This document shows positions 25,700 through 33,051 of a stretch of DNA of 57,977 nucleotides, piece by piece (position 1 is the first letter of the stretch; every line of letters starts with the position of its first letter). Origin of the DNA: Kiritimatiellales bacterium (lineage in GTDB: Bacteria > Verrucomicrobiota > Kiritimatiellia > Kiritimatiellales > Pontiellaceae); the NCBI GenBank assembly GCA_021734345.1, contig JAIPJC010000006.1, positions 1 through 57,977 of the forward strand, given 5' to 3'. Position numbers and translations under genes: made by a program. The notes under the pieces were generated by a model that did no database searches, was not told the DNA's origin, and saw only the letters and a list, made by a program, of their open reading frames with translations.

Positions 25700-27817
25700 A
25701 TGACTGGATTTGTCCTACAAAAAAAAATGGCGCTACAGATCGTCAAGACCCTTCAGAACGCTGGGTTTTCCGCGTTCTTTGCCGGCGGGTGCGTCCGGGA
25801 CGAGCTGCTCGGACGTAAACCCAAGGACTATGATGTCGCCACCAATGCCCTGCCCGACGAGGTCGAAGCCCTTTTTCCGAAAACCCTTCCAATCGGTAAA
25901 GCCTTCGGCGTGATCGCCGTCGTCGACGGCAAGGAAACTGTCGAGGTCGCCACATTCCGCAAGGAAACCGGGACGCTCGATGGCCGCCACCCCGAAACCG
26001 TCGAGTTCAGCGCCGCCAAGGAAGACGCCCTCCGGCGCGACTTCACCATCAACGGCATGTTCTACGATCCCATTGCCGGACAACTCATCGACCATGTCCA
26101 CGGCCAACGCGACCTTGAGCGTAAAATCATCGTTGCCATTGGCGATCCGTCCGAACGCTTCCGCGAGGATCACCTACGCATGCTGCGCGCTGTACGCTTT
26201 GCCCACAACCTCGGCTTTGCACTCGATCCCGGCACCGAAGAGGCCATCCGCAATATGGCCCATTTCATCACCAACATCAGCGCCGAGCGCATCGAAGCCG
26301 AACTCTCCCGCACCCTCGTCGACAGCCCCAAACCCGGCGACGCCCTCCGGCATCTGTACAACATCGGGTTGCTCCAACATATCCTGCCCGAACTTCTCCC
26401 CATGGTCGGACAGGAGCAACCGCCCCAGTTCCATCCCGAAGGCGACGTCTTCGAGCACACCATTGTCATGCTCAACCTGATGAACCAGCATGTGGGGCGG
26501 ACTTTCCAGTCTGCCCACCCGGAGGACGAGCTAGCCCAGAATCCATTCCGACCGGTGGAATACGCCGAATCCCTGCACACCACCCATCGTCGCCTGCCAC
26601 ACTGGCAGCAGGATTCCCGCATCTACTTCGTCACCTTCCGGCTCGCCGACTCCATCGCCCAGGACAAACTCAACCAGTGGAAGGATGAGCTCGAAGCCTG
26701 GAGGAAATTCCAGCCCGACCCTGGCTCCAGGAAAACCGAGAACGAGCAGGCAAGGCAATACAGGAAGAAACAGCAGGAGTGGCTCGACCAAGGGCATGGA
26801 TCCTGCCTGCTAAAAAACAAATCTCTTTCGGAAATCGTTGAGCAGGCCTTGCTTCATTTCGATGGCGAAAACTACCGGCTCGGCGACTACGTCGTCATGC
26901 CCAACCATGTGCATGCGATTGTGGCACCGGGCAAAGGGCATCCCCTCTCCAAGATTATGCAGTCGTGGAAGGGATACACGGCCCACGAAATCAACAAGCT
27001 TCTGGGAATGAAAGGAACGGTCTGGATGGACGAATCGTTCGACCATATTGTGAGGAGCGAATCCTACTTCCATAAGTTTGTTGGCTATATCCGTGAGAAT
27101 CCGATGAAAGCCAACTTGCCCGCTTCAAACTATCGACTGGGCAAGGGATCCCTCCAGTTGAACCTTGCGACAGAAGGGCAGACTGGAAAGTCTGCCCCAC
27201 ATGTGGAGGACCGGCCTGTGGAGCAGGCTTTCCAGCCTGCTCGCACCGAGGATGGGCCGTCTTTCACCCCCCGCGAACTGGCCTACACCGTTTTGCTGCA
27301 CGACGTCGGCAAGCCGCCTACCGCGCGCATCGGCCCCGGCACCGATGGCGAGCTGCGTATCCGCTTCGATGGCCACGCCACCGTCAGCGCCGAGATGGCT
27401 GAAGCAATCCTCGTCCGGCTGCGGTTTCCCAACAAGGAACGGAAACACATTGTCGAGGCCATTCATGGCCACATGCGTTTCATGGATGTACAGAAGATGC
27501 GGACGTCCAAGCTGCGGAAAATGATCGGCGCGGAAACCTTCGACCTTGAAATGGAACTGCACCGGCTCGATTGCCTTGGCTCGCACGCCATGCTCGACAA
27601 CTACGACTTTCTCCAAAACTACATGGAGGAGATGTCCAGCGAACCCATCCTGCCCGAGCCGTGGCTACGCGGCCACGATCTAATCGCCATGGGCATTACC
27701 GAGGGCAAGCTTATCGGAAAAATCCTACGGGAAGCCTACGACGCCCAGATGGAAGACCGCTTCGCCAACCGCGACGCGCTGCTGGATTGGGTGCGAGGGA
27801 TCTACAAGCCGGAATAA
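25700..27817 (+). CDS. cca: CCA-adding/poly(A) polymerase-type tRNA nucleotidyltransferase with an in-frame RAYT transposase inserted
   Basis: The 705-residue frame is a chimera. Residues 1-263 are the nucleotidyltransferase: FAGGCVRDELLGRKPKDYDV (metal Asp43, Asp45), RRDFTINGMFYDP, ERFREDHLRMLRAVRFAHNL, and the start of the HD region FEHTIVMLNLMN. Residues from about 515 resume the HD domain: ELAYTVLLHDVGKPPTARIG, HATVSAEMAEAILVRLRF and IHGHMRF. In the family these two HD parts are close together. Between them lies a complete REP-associated tyrosine transposase (about residues 286-485) with HUH motif NHVHAIV (His403, His405) and Tyr463 in YIRENPMKANL. Deleting 711 bases (237 codons) between two CATGTGG copies would give a normal 468-residue enzyme. 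Whether the fused enzyme works is unknown. Confidence 0.9.
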   Translation: MTGFVLQKKMALQIVKTLQNAGFSAFFAGGCVRDELLGRKPKDYDVATNALPDEVEALFPKTLPIGKAFGVIAVVDGKETVEVATFRKETGTLDGRHPETVEFSAAKEDALRRDFTINGMFYDPIAGQLIDHVHGQRDLERKIIVAIGDPSERFREDHLRMLRAVRFAHNLGFALDPGTEEAIRNMAHFITNISAERIEAELSRTLVDSPKPGDALRHLYNIGLLQHILPELLPMVGQEQPPQFHPEGDVFEHTIVMLNLMNQHVGRTFQSAHPEDELAQNPFRPVEYAESLHTTHRRLPHWQQDSRIYFVTFRLADSIAQDKLNQWKDELEAWRKFQPDPGSRKTENEQARQYRKKQQEWLDQGHGSCLLKNKSLSEIVEQALLHFDGENYRLGDYVVMPNHVHAIVAPGKGHPLSKIMQSWKGYTAHEINKLLGMKGTVWMDESFDHIVRSESYFHKFVGYIRENPMKANLPASNYRLGKGSLQLNLATEGQTGKSAPHVEDRPVEQAFQPARTEDGPSFTPRELAYTVLLHDVGKPPTARIGPGTDGELRIRFDGHATVSAEMAEAILVRLRFPNKERKHIVEAIHGHMRFMDVQKMRTSKLRKMIGAETFDLEMELHRLDCLGSHAMLDNYDFLQNYMEEMSSEPILPEPWLRGHDLIAMGITEGKLIGKILREAYDAQMEDRFANRDALLDWVRGIYKPE
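26489..26516. repeat. REP hairpin, left flank of the RAYT insertion
   Basis: It is a hairpin with a TTTCCAG core (GGCGGACTTTCCAGTCTGCC). It is the inverted copy of 27176-27203, with 27 of 28 bases identical. It is translated as HVGRTFQSA. Confidence 0.8.
26496..27206 (+). mobile_element. RAYT (REP-associated tyrosine transposase) element inserted in frame
   Basis: The segment carries a Y1/HUH transposase of the IS200-like TnpA-REP group. Key parts are RRLPHWQQDSRIYFVTFRLA, VVMPNHVHAIVAPGKG (HUH), GTVWMDESFDHIVRSE and VGYIRENPMKANL with the presumed catalytic Tyr. Inverted REP hairpins lie at both ends, as known for RAYT genes. The direct repeat CATGTGG occurs at 26489-26495 and 27200-27206, 711 bases apart. 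An in-frame GTG at 26555 could be the transposase's own start, without a close ribosome-binding site. No stop codon separates it from the host gene. Confidence 0.85.
27176..27203. repeat. REP hairpin, right flank of the RAYT insertion
   Basis: GGGCAGACTGGAAAGTCTGC with two more C folds on itself (GGCAGACT/AGTCTGCC). It is the inverted partner of the left-flank REP. Confidence 0.8.
27221..27242. repeat. Third REP hairpin inside the nucleotidyltransferase gene
   Basis: GAGCAGGCT-TTCC-AGCCTGCTC is a perfect nine-base-pair stem around TTCC. It is translated as EQAFQPAR and shares the TTTCCAG core with the other REPs. Confidence 0.75.
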
Positions 27818-27822
27818 AGTCC

Positions 27823-28518
27823 TTATCGTGCAAAAACGGCAATATCGCCAGCCTCCCAGACCTTGAGTTGGAGACGACCCTTGTAGACATCGACCGTGCC
27901 GCGGATTTCGAGTTCGTCACCCAGCGCGATGGCATGCTTCGGCTCGAACCAATGCACCACCTCCAACGAACCGCTGGGATCGGACAGCACGATTTTGTGC
28001 GGGGCTTTGGATCCGGGCGCGGGACTCCACACCTTGGAAACCGTGCCGCAAACCGTCATGCGAGTCCCCTGCTGCCCGGCGGCGAGGTCGGAAAGCTTCG
28101 AGTCGGAAAGAAACGCCGCAGGCGGTTCCCCGGAATCGATCTCGGTATCGTCGGCCGATCGCACGCGCATCCGTATATTGTTGCCCGCACCGACGCTGAG
28201 GCTGCCCGCCACCGCGATGCGGCTGCCTTCCTTTGGAAGATTTCCGGGAGGGGATTGGCCAAGAAAGGCGGACAGCGTTCCGGTGCCGTCGTCAACCATG
28301 TAGAGCACCGTGCCATCGCGCAACAGACGGGCGTCGGATGCGAGCACACCCTGCACCCGCACCATGGAAAAGTTCATGACAGGCTTGATGTCCCCCACTT
28401 GAATTGTGGGAGGTTCCCGCCGCGCGAAACGGATGTTGAGCACAAGCAATCCAACAAGACCCGTTCCCAGGAGACAGCGGATAAACCATGCAAGCCTGTG
28501 TTTCCGGGAGAGGCGCAT
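27823..28518 (-). CDS. Membrane-anchored protein with two OB-fold-like (tRNA_anti) domains
   Basis: The 231-residue product has an N-terminal membrane anchor (about residues 12-28) and then two similar beta-barrel segments. The first is near residues 45-110 (VRVQGVLASDARLL, DDGTGTLSAFLG), and the second near 145-225 (MTVCGTVSKVW, LSDPSGSLEVVHWF, LGDELEIRGTVDVYKGRLQL). These look like nucleic-acid-binding-type OB folds, but in an exported protein the ligand is unclear. The gene follows mlaD by 17 bases and is last in the operon, so a role in the Mla transporter or envelope is possible. Function unknown. Confidence 0.65.
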   Translation of the reverse strand: MRLSRKHRLAWFIRCLLGTGLVGLLVLNIRFARREPPTIQVGDIKPVMNFSMVRVQGVLASDARLLRDGTVLYMVDDGTGTLSAFLGQSPPGNLPKEGSRIAVAGSLSVGAGNNIRMRVRSADDTEIDSGEPPAAFLSDSKLSDLAAGQQGTRMTVCGTVSKVWSPAPGSKAPHKIVLSDPSGSLEVVHWFEPKHAIALGDELEIRGTVDVYKGRLQLKVWEAGDIAVFAR

Positions 28519-28535
28519 GACCCGTGCGACCCGGG

Positions 28536-29477
28536 TTAGAACGCCCCGAAGAGCACGCTGCCGAAGGAGGTGATGGGCGAGGCTTCACGCAGGTCGTCGA
28601 CCGCCGCGCGCACGTCCTCGACGAGTGAGGTGGCTTCGTCGTAGAGCTTGCCATCGCGGACAAGCTTGCCCAGCGTGCCATCGCCTTCATTGATGCTTGC
28701 GGTAATGCTTCTGACGTTGGCGAGCGTGGCCTGGAGATCGGCGTAGGCCGTGTCGTTTGTGGAGCCGGACATCAGCTTGCCCAGCGTCCCCTTGCCATCG
28801 GCCAGATTTTGGCTGATGGTGTGCAGGTTGGCCATGAAGGCCTTGGTGTCGTCGTACATTTGTCCATCGTCCGAAACGAGCAGCTTGCCCAGCGTACCTT
28901 CACCGTTCTTGACCTTGCCCGTGATCGTTTTCAAATCATCGCTGACGGCCACCATGTTGTTGTACATGGTGTCATCCTTGAGCAGCTTGCCGAGGGTCCC
29001 CTGCCCCTGGCTGACGGCATTGATCATGGATTGCAACCCCGTTACGGCCTTGCCGAGTTCTTCGATGACATCGACCGGAAGCGATCCCAGGATGGTGACG
29101 TTGTCGCCGAGCGGCGGTGCATCTTCGGGTCCTTCGTCGATCTTAAGGTATTTCCCGCCAAGCATGGAGGAGCTGACGATTTCGATGCTGTAGCCGCGGC
29201 GCAAGGTGATCGGGACATCGAGGGAAGCATAGACCCGGACATTTTCGTCCTGCAGGTCGGTCTGCTTGACGCGCCCGACATTCATGCCGCGCACAAAGAC
29301 GTTGTCGCCCTCGCGCAGTCCGCCGATCTCGGAAAAGACAAACTCGTACTGGTACGACTTCTTCAGCAGGTTTTCGCTGCTAAGCACGATCGTGAAGATG
29401 CCGAGTGCAATCAGCACGGTGAACATGAACAGCCCGACTATGATTTCGATGGAGATTTCGCGCGTGTATTTATTCAT
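28536..29477 (-). CDS. mlaD: MlaD-type MCE-domain lipid transport protein
   Basis: It has one N-terminal membrane span (IIVGLFMFTVLIALGIFTIV) and an MCE domain (about residues 38-115, with IGGLREGDNVFVRGMNVGRV and VSSSMLGGKYLKIDEG). After this come four GxGTLGKL repeats (GQGTLGKLL, GEGTLGKLL, GKGTLGKLM, GDGTLGKLV), about 30-45 residues apart and helical in between. MCE proteins bind lipids between the membranes. The chosen ATG overlaps the mlaF stop by eight bases. An in-frame start further upstream lies inside mlaF and is not used. Product is 313 residues. Confidence 0.92.
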   Translation of the reverse strand: MNKYTREISIEIIVGLFMFTVLIALGIFTIVLSSENLLKKSYQYEFVFSEIGGLREGDNVFVRGMNVGRVKQTDLQDENVRVYASLDVPITLRRGYSIEIVSSSMLGGKYLKIDEGPEDAPPLGDNVTILGSLPVDVIEELGKAVTGLQSMINAVSQGQGTLGKLLKDDTMYNNMVAVSDDLKTITGKVKNGEGTLGKLLVSDDGQMYDDTKAFMANLHTISQNLADGKGTLGKLMSGSTNDTAYADLQATLANVRSITASINEGDGTLGKLVRDGKLYDEATSLVEDVRAAVDDLREASPITSFGSVLFGAF

Positions 29478-30234
29478 GGCCCACCTTTTCCCATTTTCCT
29501 TTTTTAGTAATGTATTGCGCCTCAAGGAAGCTTTGCACGGTTTCATCCTTCGAGCGGATGAACTCTTCCGGAGTGGCATTCTCCACGATGTGCCCCTTGT
29601 GCAGCATCATGATGCGCGAGCCAATGGCCAGCGCGCTGTGTAGATCGTGGGTCACAACCACGCTCGTTATACCCAATTCCTTGCGCATGCCCACGATCAA
29701 ATCGTCGATTCGCCGCGAGGTGACCGGGTCGAGGCCGGAGGTCGGCTCGTCGTAGAGCACGATTTTTGGATTCATAATGATGGCACGGGCGAGGCCAACG
29801 CGTTTTTGCATCCCGCCGGATAGGTCGGCGGGAAACTTGTCGCCGGCGTCGCCTAGGTTGAGCATCCGCAGCTTTTCATCGACTTTCTGCAGGATTTCCT
29901 CCTCGCCCATCCTTGTATGCTCGCGCAGCGGCAACGCAATGTTGTCGATGACGGACATCCATTGCAGCAGCGCCGAACTCTGGAAGAGCACGCCGAACTT
30001 GGTGCGGACCTCGCGCAGCGCGGCGCGGCTGAGGCCGTTGATCGTCTCGCCATCGATCACCACGTTCCCGGAATTCGGGACCATCAACCGGATCATATGC
30101 TTGAGGGTGACGCTTTTCCCGGCGCCGGAAAGCCCGACAATCACGAACGTCTCGCCCTCGCCGACCTCGAAACTGATATCGTTGAGCACGGTCTTTCCGC
30201 CCAGCTTCTTGGTAACGTTTTCGAAACGGATCAT
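29470..30234 (-). CDS. mlaF: MlaF-type ABC transporter ATP-binding protein
   Basis: This cytoplasmic ATPase drives MCE lipid transport. The 254 residues show Walker A IVGLSGAGKSVTLKHMIRL, signature LSGGMQKRVGLARAI, and Walker B KIVLYDEPTSGLDPVTSRRI. The real start is the ATG that overlaps the mlaE stop by four bases (ATGA). The frame stays open upstream through mlaE in another phase, but that stretch is not protein-like. Confidence 0.94.
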   Translation of the reverse strand: MIRFENVTKKLGGKTVLNDISFEVGEGETFVIVGLSGAGKSVTLKHMIRLMVPNSGNVVIDGETINGLSRAALREVRTKFGVLFQSSALLQWMSVIDNIALPLREHTRMGEEEILQKVDEKLRMLNLGDAGDKFPADLSGGMQKRVGLARAIIMNPKIVLYDEPTSGLDPVTSRRIDDLIVGMRKELGITSVVVTHDLHSALAIGSRIMMLHKGHIVENATPEEFIRSKDETVQSFLEAQYITKKGKWEKVGHE

Positions 30235-31067
30235 ATGTAGAACATCCTCGTAATCATGTAGCCGAGCACCAGAATGACCAAGAAGGAGATGATCACCGAC
30301 CGCCGCGTGGCCTTGCCGACGCCAACGGCTCCCTCGGTCGTCATGAAGCCTTGGTGGCATGCCACGGTGGCGATGACCGCTCCGAAAATCGCGGCCTTCA
30401 ACAACCCGACATACAAATCCTTGTTGGTGGCAAACTGCGTGGCGTTGTCCATGTAGGCCTGCATCGACACGCCGAGCTGCGTGGCACCGACGACCCCGCC
30501 GCCGAAGATTCCGAGAATATTGGTGTAGACCGTCAGGATGGGCATCATGACCACCAGCGCCACCAGCCGCGGCATGACGAGGAAGCGGTTGGGGTTGATG
30601 CTCATCACTTCGAGCGCGGCGATCTCTTCCGAAACGGTCATGGTGCCGATCTGCGCGGCAATGGCCGAGCCGACGCTGGCGGCAATGATGAGCCCGGTCA
30701 TGAACGGCCCCATTTCGCGGATCATCGAGACGGCGACGGCGGATCCAATGTAGACCTCCTGGCCGTAGCGGCGCAGTTCGAGGCCGGTCTGCAAGGCAAG
30801 GATCATGCCGGTGAACATCGCCACGACCGTGATGACCGCCAAGCTCTTGATCCCGGTGATGTAGAGCTGGACCAGGGTTTCGCCGCGGCTGCGTTTGGAG
30901 AAGACATAGCGAGTGAAGTAGATGGCCTCCAGCAGCATGAACATTGCGTGGCCGGTGTTTTGCATCAACTGCAAAACCTGGCTGCCCATGCGTGCGGCGG
31001 AACGCCCCGAATCCTTCATATAGTCTGTAATAAATTGGGCTATGGCTACTCCTCCCCGCCGAACCAC
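30231..31067 (-). CDS. mlaE: MlaE-type ABC transporter permease
   Basis: The permease of the MCE lipid system has about five membrane spans in 278 residues. Typical motifs are VVAMFTGMILALQTGLELRR, IREMGPFMTGLIIAASVGSA and IGTMTVSEEIAALEVMSINP. The start is uncertain. The GTG used here lies 22 bases inside the upstream gene and has no good ribosome-binding site. An ATG at 31019 also lacks one. A strong GGAGGAG (31050-31056) points instead at an ATA codon at 31043. Coupling to the upstream gene is likely in any case. Confidence 0.9.
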   Translation of the reverse strand: MVRRGGVAIAQFITDYMKDSGRSAARMGSQVLQLMQNTGHAMFMLLEAIYFTRYVFSKRSRGETLVQLYITGIKSLAVITVVAMFTGMILALQTGLELRRYGQEVYIGSAVAVSMIREMGPFMTGLIIAASVGSAIAAQIGTMTVSEEIAALEVMSINPNRFLVMPRLVALVVMMPILTVYTNILGIFGGGVVGATQLGVSMQAYMDNATQFATNKDLYVGLLKAAIFGAVIATVACHQGFMTTEGAVGVGKATRRSVIISFLVILVLGYMITRMFYI

Positions 31068-32350
31068 ATGAACAGAAAACGGTATTGGCGGTTGTTTTGG
31101 GTGTTTTTATAACCGACCAATCCTTTGAGCAAGCTCCATTCAAACTGTTCAGGACTTTTCGTTTGCCGGTAGAGCCCCCATAGCAGGTCATGGCCAATCT
31201 CGCCATCGCTGTTCGTTCGGCTGTAGAGGGTCCAGTACGCCGCCCAGTTGCGTTCGATACCCGGCGTGTTCCGCATCGGCCAAAGATCCAGGGTCCGGAA
31301 CCGCGAATCCGTTTCGTTGCGCTCCCAGCTCATCAGCGGCCAGAGCTTCCAATACCGGGAAAAAACCTCGCCGGTCACGTGATGTTCGGTGGGCTTGGTG
31401 ACCACCTGCGACTCGTAGGAAAAGAATGGTATCGCAAGGCGGCGATGCTGGTCGTAGTGGACATATTCCGTCTTGTTGTTCCAAATGAACGGCCACAGGA
31501 AATACTGGCGGGTCAGCGTGCCGAGGTGCTTCTTGCCGTAGAGCGGCCAGACGATGCGCTTGTACATGATGCCGTCGGCCATCTGGATGAACGGCCATGG
31601 GGCATGGACGATCCACTGGTCGGCGCTGGTCGTGTAGCGGATGAAGGGCGGCACCAGCCAGTAGTTGTCGGCCTTCTCCGTTTTAATGTGTCCGTAGATG
31701 GGCACAAGGATGAAGCCGCCGCCGGGGTTGCGGTCATTGGTGTACTGGACGGAGGTATAGATGGGCCAGAGAATGAATTTCTTGTTGAATTCGCCTTGCA
31801 GGCTCGAGGTGCCATAGAGCGGCCAGACGCGGAACCGATCCACCTTTTCGCCCTGCGAGCGCGAATAGATCGGCCACAGCACCGAGGTGGTCTTGACTTC
31901 GTTGATCCGCGACTTCCCAAAGATTGGAAACAGCACGAACATGATTTCGTCGCGACCAAGGAACTCGTGGATCGTTCCACCGATGGGAAAGAGCGCGAAG
32001 TAGCTCTCGCCGTTGGCGTCCACACCTTGGAAATAGAACGGGATCACCCAGTTGTGGTGGCGGTTGTCCTCGGGAGTAAAATCGGCGGAGTAGCCGAAGA
32101 ACAGAAAACGGCTGTACTGCTCCTCCTGAAAACCTTTTTTGGTATAGAGCGGCCAGAGATAGTCTTTCCGCCACCGCTCGGTGACCGGATCGGCGGAGCT
32201 GGAATAGAACGGCCGCACCGCAAAAAACTCCGCTCCATTCGTGCTCGACAGCTGCCCGTAGAACGGATCCCAATCGAACTCCGCCCGCGCGGAGCAGAGT
32301 CCCATCGAGAGCAGAGCCGCAAAATACAGATAGATTCGGATGCGTTTCAT
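31046..32350 (-). CDS. Exported WPLY-repeat protein of unknown function, Mla-linked
   Basis: The 434 residues begin with a signal peptide (MKRIRIYLYFAALLSMGLCS, then ARA). The mature part is an irregular repeat built on a WPLY/WPIY core: LWPLYTKK, LWPIYSRS, VWPLYGTS, LWPIYTSV, VPIYGHIK, APWPFIQM, VWPLYGKK, LWPFIWN, LWPLMSW, LWPMRN and LLWGLYRQ, about 25-35 residues apart. Aromatic-rich alternating strands suggest a beta-barrel or beta-propeller at the outer membrane, but I do not recognise a named family. It overlaps the PIN gene by four bases and mlaE by 22 bases or nearly so, placing it within the Mla operon. An outer-membrane partner for lipid transport is a guess. Confidence 0.75.
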   Translation of the reverse strand: MKRIRIYLYFAALLSMGLCSARAEFDWDPFYGQLSSTNGAEFFAVRPFYSSSADPVTERWRKDYLWPLYTKKGFQEEQYSRFLFFGYSADFTPEDNRHHNWVIPFYFQGVDANGESYFALFPIGGTIHEFLGRDEIMFVLFPIFGKSRINEVKTTSVLWPIYSRSQGEKVDRFRVWPLYGTSSLQGEFNKKFILWPIYTSVQYTNDRNPGGGFILVPIYGHIKTEKADNYWLVPPFIRYTTSADQWIVHAPWPFIQMADGIMYKRIVWPLYGKKHLGTLTRQYFLWPFIWNNKTEYVHYDQHRRLAIPFFSYESQVVTKPTEHHVTGEVFSRYWKLWPLMSWERNETDSRFRTLDLWPMRNTPGIERNWAAYWTLYSRTNSDGEIGHDLLWGLYRQTKSPEQFEWSLLKGLVGYKNTQNNRQYRFLFMWFGGEE

Positions 32351-32751
32351 TTGGAAATAAACTCCTCGGGGGAAACGGCAATGGATGGGAATTGCTTTAA
32401 CACCTTCTTATCGAAGGTGACGAGCGGAAGCTGCAAATCAAGAGCCACGGAAACAAACTCGCAGTCATAGGCCGTACACCCGCTCAAATCGGCCAGTTGC
32501 AACACCCGCTCCGATACGGGCCAGCGCTCGCGATTGCGCATACGATCTTCTGCCCTACGTGCAATGACCAAAGCTTGCTCCTGATTCAACAACGACTGCC
32601 GGCAATAGAGCGCCAGTACATTTCTCAACTCCGAACGCCACAGATAGGGGGCGAACCATTCCTTCTCCTTGAAGGTCAACGCCTCGATGATTTCCGAGGC
32701 CTCCCCGGAAAGATACGTTCCGGCAATCACATTCGTATCAACAACGATCAA
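32347..32751 (-). CDS. PIN-domain ribonuclease toxin (VapC/FitB type)
   Basis: The 134-residue protein has the PIN acidic residues: VVDTNVIAG (Asp5), WRSELRNVL (Glu), CTAYDCEFVSVA (Asp) and LVTFDKKVL (Asp). Such toxins cut RNA and are held in check by the paired antitoxin. Its ATG overlaps the antitoxin stop by four bases, and its TGA overlaps the next gene's ATG by four bases. This is unusual because the next gene belongs to the Mla group. Confidence 0.9.
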   Translation of the reverse strand: MIVVDTNVIAGTYLSGEASEIIEALTFKEKEWFAPYLWRSELRNVLALYCRQSLLNQEQALVIARRAEDRMRNRERWPVSERVLQLADLSGCTAYDCEFVSVALDLQLPLVTFDKKVLKQFPSIAVSPEEFISK

Positions 32752-32993
32752 GGCCGCCCCTCGCGCTTCATCCGATCGATTTCCTCGTTGGTGATTTTAT
32801 ATCCGGCTGTCATCTCTCGAATTTGGCGGCTCTCTTCAACCAGCTCATCGGCCGTTCGAACAGGATATTGTATCAGACTGCGTTCAAGGCAGACGATCGC
32901 CTCGCTGTTGAGGCTGCGGCGGTGTTCGGCGGCCTGTTGCTTAAGCCGCTCGTAAAGCTCTGGGTCGATGTTCTTTATGGTAATGCTCGGCAT
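32748..32993 (-). CDS. FitA-like ribbon-helix-helix antitoxin
   Basis: The product has 81 residues from the ATG preceded by GGAGG (an ATG four codons upstream contains that site and is not used). The N-terminus ITIKNIDPELYERLKQQAAE and HRRSLNSEAIVCLERSL are typical of FitA-type DNA-binding antitoxins. The C-terminal part wraps the toxin in known pairs. It likely represses its own promoter, which would then control the whole coupled chain downstream. Confidence 0.88.
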   Translation of the reverse strand: MPSITIKNIDPELYERLKQQAAEHRRSLNSEAIVCLERSLIQYPVRTADELVEESRQIREMTAGYKITNEEIDRMKREGRP

Positions 32994-33051
32994 AGCCACC
33001 TCCATTTCGCAACCATAATGGTTGCGTTATGGTTTTCTGTCAATTCCGCGT

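Noticed and set aside
26555-27160. RAYT as a separate gene in a broken cca pseudogene
   Set aside because: No frameshift or stop occurs across the whole 705 codons, the insert length is a multiple of three, and the HD residues after the insert are intact. A disrupted gene is therefore not supported by the sequence.
30235-31206. Upstream extension of the mlaF frame through mlaE
   Set aside because: The extension is out of phase with mlaE and has no protein-like sequence; the ATGA junction gives the real start.
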